33,851 nt of DNA. It comes from Alteromonadaceae bacterium. Its GTDB lineage: Bacteria; Pseudomonadota; Gammaproteobacteria; Enterobacterales; Alteromonadaceae. The first letter of the stretch is position 1, and each line of letters begins with the position of its first letter. Positions 27,042-33,851 of this stretch are shown piece by piece. The position numbers and the translations under genes were made by a program. The notes beneath the pieces are model-generated. The model was not told the DNA's origin. It ran no database searches and worked only from the letters and a program-made list of their open reading frames with translations. The stretch is from positions 1 to 33,851 of the forward strand of contig JALZUE010000221.1 of assembly GCA_023301705.1 (NCBI GenBank), in the 5' to 3' direction.

Positions 27042-28301
27042 TTAAAAAACTGTTACTAAAGCAAATCTAATAATGTCTGCATTAACAGTGTTCGCATCAT
27101 CACTTGAAAAGTTAGTATATTCTAATTTTACTGCGGCAGACTCATGAAAATCATAACGAGCACCTAAGGTAACGTAACTAGTGTCTATGTCTTCTGAAGC
27201 AGTAAAATCATTAGTACCTGATATCAAATTATCAATGTTAACTAATAACCCGGCAAGAGCAGGGCTTGCATCTGCTGCACCAGTTTGACGAATAATGTTA
27301 GTACCATCTGGGTTAACACCTAATGCGATTGAATCGCGAGTATTTCTATCAGCACCATAAGTTACATGTAATAAAACATCACCTACAGGGTATGCTACTG
27401 TTACATAATATGATTCTTCATCGTCAGCAAAAGGCGTATCATCAATTGATAACTCTGTGTACTCACCAATAACACGTAATTTATCAAAATTTAATTGAAA
27501 ACCGAACTCAAGAAATGTAGCTTTGTCATCTTCAACTGTTAATTGGTCAGTAACATCATCAAGGTTAAATTCTGGAAAGATTATAGAGTCTAACCCAACA
27601 CCTTGAGCACCTGCAAACGTTGCACTAAAGCCAGTTGCTAAGTTAGCAAAACCATCAACAGGAATATCTAAGCCAGCTTCAAAGTAAGCAGCTCGAAGTG
27701 TTAACCATTCGTATGAGAATGTTGTAGCTAAACCAACTACATCATCAAATGATGGAGTAACATCGGTGCCGTCTATATCGAATTCTTCAGAGTTACTACC
27801 GTAAATACCATGGAATGTAGCATCAACATTACCAAAGGTTGTATTGTATATAGCACCTACACCATCAATACTATCAAATACTAGATCATAAACACCTTGT
27901 TGCGGTGTGATCCAGGGGTATGCGTAAGATACATCTAGGAAGTCTGAATACATAAAGAAAGGTGCGCGTTGACGACCTGCAAGTATACGTAACTCATCAT
28001 TTACATCGTAGCTAACGTAAGCCCATTCAAATTGAGGATCCCAATCTTCAATACCTCGAGCTGTAATTTGAACAGTAACACCTAAGCCGTTACCTAAGTC
28101 ACTTGATGCTTGCAGACCAAGTACTGACTCTTGACGAAAATCTAATTTACCTGCATAGTTTTCAAAACCTTCAACAATTTCATCACTTCCCCCGGTAGTA
28201 CCTGCAACAATAGAAGCAAAGCCACTAAAGTGTATTTCTGCTAAAGCATTACTAGATATAAATGCACTTGCTAAAGCAAGAGTTAATAAGCTTTTTTTCA
28301 T
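27042..28301 (-). CDS. Outer-membrane porin (beta-barrel) in the chemoreceptor operon
   Basis: This 419-residue protein has a signal peptide (about 1-21, ending NALA) and a barrel pattern. It begins EIHFSGFASIVAG and has ASSDLGNGLGVTVQITARG and ELRILAGRQRAPFFMYSDF. It closes with a typical last strand (NADIIRFALVTVF, terminal Phe). The Asp-rich loops are acidic. A good RBS (AAGGAT) precedes the ATG. The family is general porin-like, similar to barrels found beside phosphate-related genes in Shewanella. The solute is not evident. It lies 79 bp after the chemoreceptor and 10 bp before the binding protein. Confidence 0.83.
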   Translation of the reverse strand: MKKSLLTLALASAFISSNALAEIHFSGFASIVAGTTGGSDEIVEGFENYAGKLDFRQESVLGLQASSDLGNGLGVTVQITARGIEDWDPQFEWAYVSYDVNDELRILAGRQRAPFFMYSDFLDVSYAYPWITPQQGVYDLVFDSIDGVGAIYNTTFGNVDATFHGIYGSNSEEFDIDGTDVTPSFDDVVGLATTFSYEWLTLRAAYFEAGLDIPVDGFANLATGFSATFAGAQGVGLDSIIFPEFNLDDVTDQLTVEDDKATFLEFGFQLNFDKLRVIGEYTELSIDDTPFADDEESYYVTVAYPVGDVLLHVTYGADRNTRDSIALGVNPDGTNIIRQTGAADASPALAGLLVNIDNLISGTNDFTASEDIDTSYVTLGARYDFHESAAVKLEYTNFSSDDANTVNADIIRFALVTVF

Positions 28302-28380
28302 GTTTTTTATCCTTGATTATTTCTATTTTAATAAGAGTTATCAATAGTGTTTTATTATTGTTATTGTCATTATTAATTTT

Positions 28381-30000
28381 TTACACTTTAAATTGCAGGG
28401 CAATACTTTCAAGCTTAGAAGCCAAGCCATTTAGTTTATTACTAACAGTTGCAATTTCAGTTGATGTATCTGACGCTTCAGTTGCGCATTGTTGTATTTC
28501 TTCAACATGCTGAACCATTACACTAGATACTTGAGTTTGTTGTTGTGTTGAGTTAGCAATAGAGTCATTCATTTCAGAGATAACATTAATTGCTGATGTA
28601 ATTTCAAGTAAGCTTTCACCTGCTTTATTAGCACTCTCTACACTTTCCTCAACACCTGTACGTGAGCTTTGCATTGTTTGTACGGCATTACTTGCAGCAC
28701 TTTGAAGCTGTGCTAGCATTTGATTAATTTCTTCGGTAGATTCTTGAGTTCTTGAGGCAAGGTTTCTTACTTCATCAGCTACTACAGCAAAACCACGGCC
28801 TTGTTCGCCAGCACGAGCCGCTTCAATTGCAGCATTAAGGGCAAGTAAGTTTGTTTGCTCAGCAATACCGCGAATAACTTCTAATACTACATTGACCTTT
28901 TCTGTATCTTTTTGTAGTTGATTAATGCTTTCTGATGATTCAAGAACGGTTGTTGATAACTCTCTAATTTTAGTTACCGTTTGATCTACAACGGCTTTAC
29001 CATTATTGGCTTCAGCATTGGCATTTTGAGCTGAAGATACCGCGTCAGCAGCATTGGTTGTTATATCAGCTACACTTACACTCATTTCATCAACAGATTG
29101 ACGAGACGCCTCTACACTGTCATTTTGTCGCTTGAAAGATTCAATTGTATTGTTCGAAAGTGCTTGAATATTATTAGCTGTTTCTGCTAAAGGCATTGCA
29201 GTATCAACAACATCTTTGATAACACCTTGTAGTTTTTCAATAAAACTATTAAACCAAAATACTAAATCACCAATTTCATCTTTATTATTTGTACTTAAAC
29301 GAACTGTTAAATCACCATTTTCTTGAGCAATGTTTTTTAATGAGGAAATAATACTATGTAAGCTTCGGAAAATAGAATTCGCAATAGGTACGGCTACAAC
29401 AAATAAGCTTAAAATAGTGATTGCTCCTATAATAAGACCGGTTGTAGAAGTTGACTCAACTTTACCGTTTACAGATTCAAATGCATGATTAAAGGTTTTA
29501 TTTTTTTTGTTTTGAAAGTCGGTTAATTTTAGTTGTATAGCATTGAGTTTATTCGTCATGTCTTCACTACGACCTGACAGTGTTGAAAAATCGATAGAAC
29601 CATCAACCATTTCTCTGGAAAGTGTAGAAGCATCACGGTAGTAACTATCAAAGTCGGCTAACAAGCTTTGTAAAAAAGGCTTGTATTCAGCACTTATACT
29701 GTACGAACTTTGTAATTTTTTTCGAAAGTTATCGGCATAGGTATCTGAAGCTGTTAACAGATCTTCTTCGCCCATTGTTGCAGCATTACCTAAGGTTTCT
29801 TTCACCTTATCAAGTTGAAGTAAGCTAAATTCAGAAGTTTGTAAATATTGATACTCAACAACGTATGCGTTGTCTAATTCTTCTACAATTTGGTTCATTG
29901 CAAGTAAGCTAGTAACCAAATATATGGAAAAGCCAACAGTGCCAACAATAGGTATTAGCAAGATTTTTAATCTAATTGTAATTGCTTTAAAAGATGACAT
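28381..30000 (-). CDS. Methyl-accepting chemotaxis protein, first gene of the porin/binding-protein operon
   Basis: This is a 539-residue chemoreceptor. TM1 is about 10-33, and an all-helical periplasmic sensor (about 35-185) has no Cache motifs. TM2 is about 187-212, HAMP follows ([28 protein letters not shown]), then the signalling domain with an intact tip ([20 protein letters not shown], then [20 protein letters not shown]). Two genes follow closely on the same strand: a porin and a PstS-like binding protein. This suggests the receptor senses that binding protein or its ligand. A sigma-28-like promoter lies 230 bp upstream, fitting a motility-coregulated gene. Confidence 0.93.
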   Translation of the reverse strand: MSSFKAITIRLKILLIPIVGTVGFSIYLVTSLLAMNQIVEELDNAYVVEYQYLQTSEFSLLQLDKVKETLGNAATMGEEDLLTASDTYADNFRKKLQSSYSISAEYKPFLQSLLADFDSYYRDASTLSREMVDGSIDFSTLSGRSEDMTNKLNAIQLKLTDFQNKKNKTFNHAFESVNGKVESTSTTGLIIGAITILSLFVVAVPIANSIFRSLHSIISSLKNIAQENGDLTVRLSTNNKDEIGDLVFWFNSFIEKLQGVIKDVVDTAMPLAETANNIQALSNNTIESFKRQNDSVEASRQSVDEMSVSVADITTNAADAVSSAQNANAEANNGKAVVDQTVTKIRELSTTVLESSESINQLQKDTEKVNVVLEVIRGIAEQTNLLALNAAIEAARAGEQGRGFAVVADEVRNLASRTQESTEEINQMLAQLQSAASNAVQTMQSSRTGVEESVESANKAGESLLEITSAINVISEMNDSIANSTQQQTQVSSVMVQHVEEIQQCATEASDTSTEIATVSNKLNGLASKLESIALQFKV

Positions 30001-30315
30001 ATAAAATACTATTCCGAGCTCTAGTTAATGAATAAAATGCTACTAATTTAATGTAAATTGATCTTACTTTTTAAATTAAGCGTAGCTTAGTTTGTGAAAT
30101 TGTAAATTTTTGGTTAATACTTTCTTAATTTTCTTGAAAACAATAGATCAATCAAGAATATAAACTTACTGTTTATGGTTAACTTATTTTTGAAATAAAG
30201 TTTATAATCAAACAGGCTTAGTCAGCAGCTATCGGCAAAAGTTGAAAATAGTTAAATTTTTATACTAGTTTTTTTCCATTGGGTTAAAATAGTGTCTTAA
30301 TTATTTAATGTATTA
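30001..30315. other. Divergent intergenic region, chemoreceptor operon and pseudouridine synthase
   Basis: Apart from the sigma-28-like promoter noted separately, this 315-bp stretch is AT-rich and I see no open frame, strong hairpin or other site. It must contain the promoter of the plus-strand pseudouridine synthase gene, probably in its right third, where TTAAAATAGTGTCTTAATTA lies. Confidence 0.5.
30229..30255 (-). promoter_or_regulatory. Sigma-28 (FliA)-like promoter of the chemoreceptor operon
   Basis: On the minus strand GCCGATAG (30236 to 30229) matches seven of eight bases of the FliA -10 element GCCGATAA. TTAA, 15 bp upstream, is one base from the -35 core TAAA. The leader would be about 220 nt, which is long. 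No comparable element was seen before the other three chemoreceptor genes. Confidence 0.5.
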
Positions 30316-32046
30316 GTGAGCTGTAACTTGTCTTTTACTACCTTTAGTCAGTCAGTAGAAAAAACTGTTTTACCTGAGCGTTTTACTTTTCCATTTTATT
30401 ATCAGCCGCATGATATTGCGCTAATAGCAATTGAGCAGCTTCAACGTGACTTACTTCAATCGTCATTATTAAAAGCGCATTTCATTGATGATGATAAAAC
30501 TGCGGGTAAAATGTTTGGCGTACTCGTTGTTCAAAATAAAGAAGGGCAGTTAGGCTATTTATCTGCATTTTCAGGAAAATTGAGTCAGCACCTTATTCCA
30601 TCGACTGAACCTTTAAATGCACCCTTGCAAAACTGTCATCAGCCGATTTTTGTACCTGCTATTGACGACTCGTTTGAGTCTGATCGAATATTCACTGATA
30701 CGCAAAAAGAAATTAATGTATTAAATTTGAAAGTAAATGATTTAACGACCGAATTAGAGATACCGAAATTACAGGCTGAATTAGCAGAGCAAACTACGCA
30801 GTATAATCATAAGATAGAAGGCTTTCGTCAAAACATTATTACAGCAAGAAAAATAAGAAAAGATAAACGTTTGCATGCAAAAAATAATTTATCTGAACGT
30901 GAACAAAGCGTTTTATTTGATGAGCTAGCGAAAGAAAGTGTTGCCGAAAAAAATGCATTTAATGCTTTTAAAGAAAACCAATTACAAGTGCTTGAGTTAA
31001 CCAAAAAATCACTAGAATTGGCAAACGCTAAAATTATCGCGCTTAAAAATAAACGAAAAAAATTATCAGCAAATTTACAAAAGGCTATTTTTGAACAATA
31101 CAGTTTTTTAAATGCATTAGGTGATAAAAAGAATGTGATTGAATTATTTTCTTCGCTTACTAGTGACTTATCACAACAATTTAAGGCCATACCATCAGGT
31201 GCTGGTGATTGTGCTGCACCGAAGCTATTACATTATGCATATAAACATGATTATTATCCTGTTGCCATGGCAGAGTTTTGGTGGGGTAAATCACCAAAAT
31301 CAGCCGTTCGTAAGCATAAGCAAATTTATCCTGCATGTCACAGCAAGTGCCAACCTATTTTAACGCATATGCTTAAAGGCTTAAATGTTGATGAAAACCC
31401 ATTATTAATGAACCCTGCAGAAGGTAAACAGCTTGATATTATTTATCAAGATGACGATATTTTAGTGATTAATAAACCCGCTGATTTTCTATCTGTACCA
31501 GGAAAAAATATTACTGATAGTGTTTATAGCCGTATTAAATTAGCATTTCCTTATGCAACAGGCCCATTAATTGTTCATCGCTTAGATATGTCGACATCAG
31601 GTTTAATGGTATTAGCGTTAACTAAAGATGCAAATAAACAATTACAAAAACAATTCATTAAACGTACTGTAACGAAACGTTATGTTGCTTTACTTTCTGG
31701 CGTATTATCTAATAATAACGGTACAGTTGACTTACCTTTACGAGTTGATCTTGATGATAGGCCTAGACAGCTTGTTTGTTATGAATATGGTAAACCTGCG
31801 CAAACATATTATGAAGTGATTCACCGTGATGCTGAAAATACGCGCGTGTATTTTTATCCAAAAACAGGGCGTACACATCAACTAAGGGTGCATTCAGCTC
31901 ATCAATTAGGTCTTAATGCTGCCATTGTTGGTGATGATCACTATGGTACTTCTGCTGATCGATTACACTTGCATGCCGAGCAATTAACTTTTATTCACCC
32001 AGCTACAGGTAAAGAGTTATTTTTTGAAGTGGCTCCTGACTTTTAA
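30316..32046 (+). CDS. RluA-family pseudouridine synthase with long N-terminal extension
   Basis: This enzyme is predicted to isomerise uridine to pseudouridine in RNA. The catalytic domain is about residues 370-576: LDIIYQDDDILVINKPADFLSVPGK, then HRLDMSTSGLMVLAL with catalytic Asp424, and GRTHQLRVHSAHQLG. The first 365 residues are unusual. A mixed domain (1-125) leads to a highly charged coiled coil (about 130-260), then a conserved-looking segment PSGAGDCAAPKLLHYAY, AEFWWGKSP and YPACHSKCQPIL. This has cysteines at 299, 341 and 345. Similar long versions exist in Vibrio, Shewanella and some Bacteroidetes. GTG at 30316 is the only plausible start between the upstream stop and the domain, apart from a TTG at 30328; no clear RBS is seen. 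The RNA target is unknown. Confidence 0.9.
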   Translation: MSCNLSFTTFSQSVEKTVLPERFTFPFYYQPHDIALIAIEQLQRDLLQSSLLKAHFIDDDKTAGKMFGVLVVQNKEGQLGYLSAFSGKLSQHLIPSTEPLNAPLQNCHQPIFVPAIDDSFESDRIFTDTQKEINVLNLKVNDLTTELEIPKLQAELAEQTTQYNHKIEGFRQNIITARKIRKDKRLHAKNNLSEREQSVLFDELAKESVAEKNAFNAFKENQLQVLELTKKSLELANAKIIALKNKRKKLSANLQKAIFEQYSFLNALGDKKNVIELFSSLTSDLSQQFKAIPSGAGDCAAPKLLHYAYKHDYYPVAMAEFWWGKSPKSAVRKHKQIYPACHSKCQPILTHMLKGLNVDENPLLMNPAEGKQLDIIYQDDDILVINKPADFLSVPGKNITDSVYSRIKLAFPYATGPLIVHRLDMSTSGLMVLALTKDANKQLQKQFIKRTVTKRYVALLSGVLSNNNGTVDLPLRVDLDDRPRQLVCYEYGKPAQTYYEVIHRDAENTRVYFYPKTGRTHQLRVHSAHQLGLNAAIVGDDHYGTSADRLHLHAEQLTFIHPATGKELFFEVAPDF

Positions 32047-32068
32047 TGTGTATAAATCAGACTCTTAC

Positions 32069-32101
32069 TTGAGTTTATATACAGTATGTATATAATGACA
32101 G
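32069..32101 (+). promoter_or_regulatory. Two adjacent SOS-like LexA boxes upstream of lexA
   Basis: TTGA-N8-ACAG (32069-32084) and ATGT-N8-ACAG (32086-32101) are imperfect versions of the CTGT-N8-ACAG SOS box with AT-rich centres. Each keeps the right half exactly, and they lie one base apart, as paired boxes do upstream of lexA in E. coli. They should give autoregulation. Confidence 0.65.
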
Positions 32102-32130
32102 TTACTATGGTGTGAACTAACAGGAACCTT

Positions 32131-32745
32131 ATGCGCCCATTAACAGCTCGCCAAGAACAAATATTTAATTTAATTAAAGACACAATTGCTGATACCGGTA
32201 TGCCACCAACAAGGGTGGAAATAGCGCGTTTTTTTGGTTTTAAATCAGCGAATGCAGCAGAAGAGCATTTAAAAGCACTTGCTAAAAAGGGCTATATTGA
32301 AATGCTGCCAGGTACGTCAAGAGGTATTCGTTTAGCGCCTGAGTTTATTGAAGAAGAAGGTTTACCATTAATTGGTAAAGTAGCCGCAGGTGAACCAATA
32401 TTAGCGCTTGAACATGTTGAACAGAGATATCAAGTTGATGGGAGCTTATTCAAACCCAATGCTGATTACTTGTTACGTGTAAATGGTGAGAGTATGAAAG
32501 ACATTGGCATTTTAGATGGTGACTTACTAGCTGTTCATCAGACTACTGATGTGAATAATGGTCAAGTGATTGTTGCAAGAGTTGACGATGATGTGACGGT
32601 AAAACGCTTTAAACGAGAAGGCAATGTTGTTTATTTACATGCAGAAAATGAAGCCTTTTCTCCAATTGAAGTAGATTTAACGCATCAACAATTTAATATT
32701 GAAGGTATTGCTGTTGGTGTGATCAGAAATGCAGATTGGATGTGA
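32131..32745 (+). CDS. lexA: LexA, SOS-response repressor
   Basis: LexA represses SOS genes and is cut when RecA is activated by DNA damage. The 204 residues contain an N-terminal winged helix ([39 protein letters not shown]). The cleavage site Ala86-Gly87 lies in IGKVAAGEP. The Ser-Lys dyad is Ser121 ([10 protein letters not shown]) and Lys158 (TVKRF). The length is normal. AGGAAC provides the RBS. SCO and MATE-family genes follow on the same strand; in E. coli the MATE gene dinF is co-transcribed with lexA, so the neighbourhood is partly conserved with an SCO gene inserted. Confidence 0.97.
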   Translation: MRPLTARQEQIFNLIKDTIADTGMPPTRVEIARFFGFKSANAAEEHLKALAKKGYIEMLPGTSRGIRLAPEFIEEEGLPLIGKVAAGEPILALEHVEQRYQVDGSLFKPNADYLLRVNGESMKDIGILDGDLLAVHQTTDVNNGQVIVARVDDDVTVKRFKREGNVVYLHAENEAFSPIEVDLTHQQFNIEGIAVGVIRNADWM

Positions 32746-32855
32746 TCATTGATAATAAGTAGCTAACACTATTTTTAATAATATTCTTTCCTAGTATGTA
32801 TTTATTAATGGTAAAGTATATAACTTATCGTTGTTAAAAATAGTAAGTAGCTCTA

Positions 32856-33512
32856 ATGAATAAAGCAGTTTATGGCCTTGCCATTGTATTACTTTTAGTG
32901 GTTGTTTCTTTTGTTCTTTTTATTGTGAATAAACCCTTACTTGAACAGCCACAAAGTGGAACATACTATACTAAGCATCGTGTCGTTGAACCGTTTTCAA
33001 TGACCGACCATTTAGGTAACGATTTTAATAATGAATCTTTTCTAGGAAAATGGTCTTGGATTTTTCTAGGCTACACGTCATGCCCAGATATTTGTCCTAC
33101 AACATTACAAACCTTTAATTTTGCTTACCAAGAATTACAAGCAATTGTTCCAGTGAACCAAGTTATTTTAATTAGTGTTGATCCAAGTAGAGATACTCAA
33201 ACACGTTTATCTCAATATATTGATTATTTTAATTCAGAGTTTATTGCATTACGAGCAGAGCATGAAACTTTGTTTCCTTTTGCGCGCAACATAGGTTTAA
33301 TTTATGCTATCAGTAATGAAGCTGATTTCGCTGTACAATCAGGACAGTATCTTGTTGATCATAGTGCTTCATTAGTATTAATAAATCCTGAAGGTCAAAT
33401 TGCGGCAACCATTAACCCTCAACTTAATGAGGGGCAACCACCGAGTATTAATAAAGCAACCTTAGTGTCTGATTTTAAAAAAATCGTCGCATTATACCAA
33501 GCAGATAAATAA
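32856..33512 (+). CDS. SCO1/SenC-family copper chaperone-like protein
   Basis: SCO proteins deliver copper to the CuA site of cytochrome c oxidase or act as thiol-disulfide proteins in the periplasm. The 218-residue product has one N-terminal transmembrane anchor (about 5-25) and a thioredoxin fold. The copper ligands are Cys76 and Cys80 in GYTSCPDICPTTL and His169 in LVDHSASLVLINPEG. ISVDPSRDT is also typical. No oxidase genes are visible nearby. It lies 110 bp after lexA and 42 bp before the MATE gene on the same strand. Confidence 0.93.
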   Translation: MNKAVYGLAIVLLLVVVSFVLFIVNKPLLEQPQSGTYYTKHRVVEPFSMTDHLGNDFNNESFLGKWSWIFLGYTSCPDICPTTLQTFNFAYQELQAIVPVNQVILISVDPSRDTQTRLSQYIDYFNSEFIALRAEHETLFPFARNIGLIYAISNEADFAVQSGQYLVDHSASLVLINPEGQIAATINPQLNEGQPPSINKATLVSDFKKIVALYQADK

Positions 33513-33554
33513 TACTTTGCTCTAACTTTACCGTTAAAATGTTCATAAATTCTT

Positions 33555-33851
33555 ATGAAAAATATGTCATACCACAAGCAGTTATTTACGTTAGCAATAC
33601 CCATGATGCTATCAAATATTACTGTGCCATTATTAGGCTTAGTTGACGCGGCTGTTATAGGTCATTTACCTAATGCATACTATTTGGGTGCCAATGCTGT
33701 TGGCGCTATGATTATTGTGTTTATTACTTGGCTATTTAGTTTTCTTCGTATGACAACAACAGGGTTAACCGCAAATGCCTATGGCAGTAAAAACAATGTA
33801 GCGAACTTACATGTTTTACTTAAAGGCTTGCTGCTTGCTGTCACATTAGGT
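33555..33851 (+). CDS. MATE-family (DinF-like) transporter, 3' truncated by window edge
   Basis: A frame opens at ATG 33555 and runs to the window edge with no stop (99 codons). It reads MKNMSYHKQLFTLAIPMMLS, then NITVPLLGLVDAAVIGHLPN and a LGANAVGAMIIVFITWLFSFLRM segment. Two or three hydrophobic helices and the VDAAVIGHL motif are typical of the N-terminus of MATE efflux transporters of the DinF group, which exchange Na+ or H+ for drugs and other compounds. The position near lexA supports DinF. An in-frame ATG at 33564 is an alternative start; neither has a clear RBS. The symbol is withheld because only one quarter of the gene is visible. Confidence 0.88.
   Translation, partial: MKNMSYHKQLFTLAIPMMLSNITVPLLGLVDAAVIGHLPNAYYLGANAVGAMIIVFITWLFSFLRMTTTGLTANAYGSKNNVANLHVLLKGLLLAVTLG

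Noticed and set aside
30828-31190. 120-residue minus-strand open frame inside the pseudouridine synthase gene
   Set aside because: It is antisense to the coiled-coil coding part; the Phe/Leu/Ser-rich composition is what the complement of Lys/Glu/Asn codons gives.
1-33851. Mobile elements, prophage, CRISPR arrays, toxin-antitoxin or defence genes
   Set aside because: No transposase, integrase, repeat-spacer pattern or defence-type domain was seen on either strand; gene order and base composition look uniform throughout.

Overview
The window reads as a chromosomal segment of a low-GC marine gammaproteobacterium. The best guess is Alteromonadales, near Colwellia or Thalassotalea. This is inferred from AT-rich codon use, an alginate lyase, four chemoreceptors, Na+-coupled acetate transport with a CrbS/CrbR system, and gammaproteobacterial gene order (yihI, rpe-trpS, plsB, lexA with a MATE pump). 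No species assignment can be proven from sequence alone. I found no insertion sequences, integrases, CRISPR arrays, rRNA or tRNA genes. The gene content looks like stable core plus niche genes.

Layout. 1-3.6 kb: 3' part of an M61 peptidase; a gene-free stretch that looks like a CsrB/CsrC-type regulatory RNA with 11 GGA motifs and a strong terminator; yihI; a DUF2489 protein; and a VC0807-family membrane protein on the other strand. 3.8-8.0 kb: a chemoreceptor, a PL7 alginate lyase lipoprotein and, convergent to it, a DcaP-type porin. 8.1-17.1 kb: an acetate island with acetyl-CoA synthetase, a divergent two-gene Na+/solute symporter, a small unknown anchored protein, a 1144-residue CrbS-type sensor kinase (SLC5 transporter, PAS, kinase, receiver) and a convergent CrbR-type LuxR-family regulator. 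17.3-20.8 kb: two tandem paralogous Cache-domain chemoreceptors. 21.0-22.1 kb: a TorF-family porin with a well-spaced sigma-54 promoter and NtrC-like upstream sites. 22.1-26.4 kb: rpe, trpS and convergent plsB. 26.6-30.0 kb: an apparent chemoreceptor-porin-phosphate-binding-protein operon with a sigma-28-like promoter. 30.3-33.9 kb: a long RluA-family pseudouridine synthase, lexA with two SOS-like boxes, an SCO copper protein and the start of a MATE transporter.

How the genes work together. The central block is a carbon-switch unit: symporter imports acetate (or a similar small acid), Acs activates it, and CrbS/CrbR probably controls both. The Csr-type RNA would titrate CsrA, a global regulator of carbon metabolism and motility, which fits the motility and carbon genes around it. 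Three outer-membrane porins, the lyase and four chemoreceptors suggest a cell that finds and takes up dissolved and polymer-derived nutrients. Most gene calls are secure at family level. The regulatory calls (sRNA, sigma-54/NtrC, sigma-28, SOS boxes, operator-like dyads) rest on reading motifs by eye.
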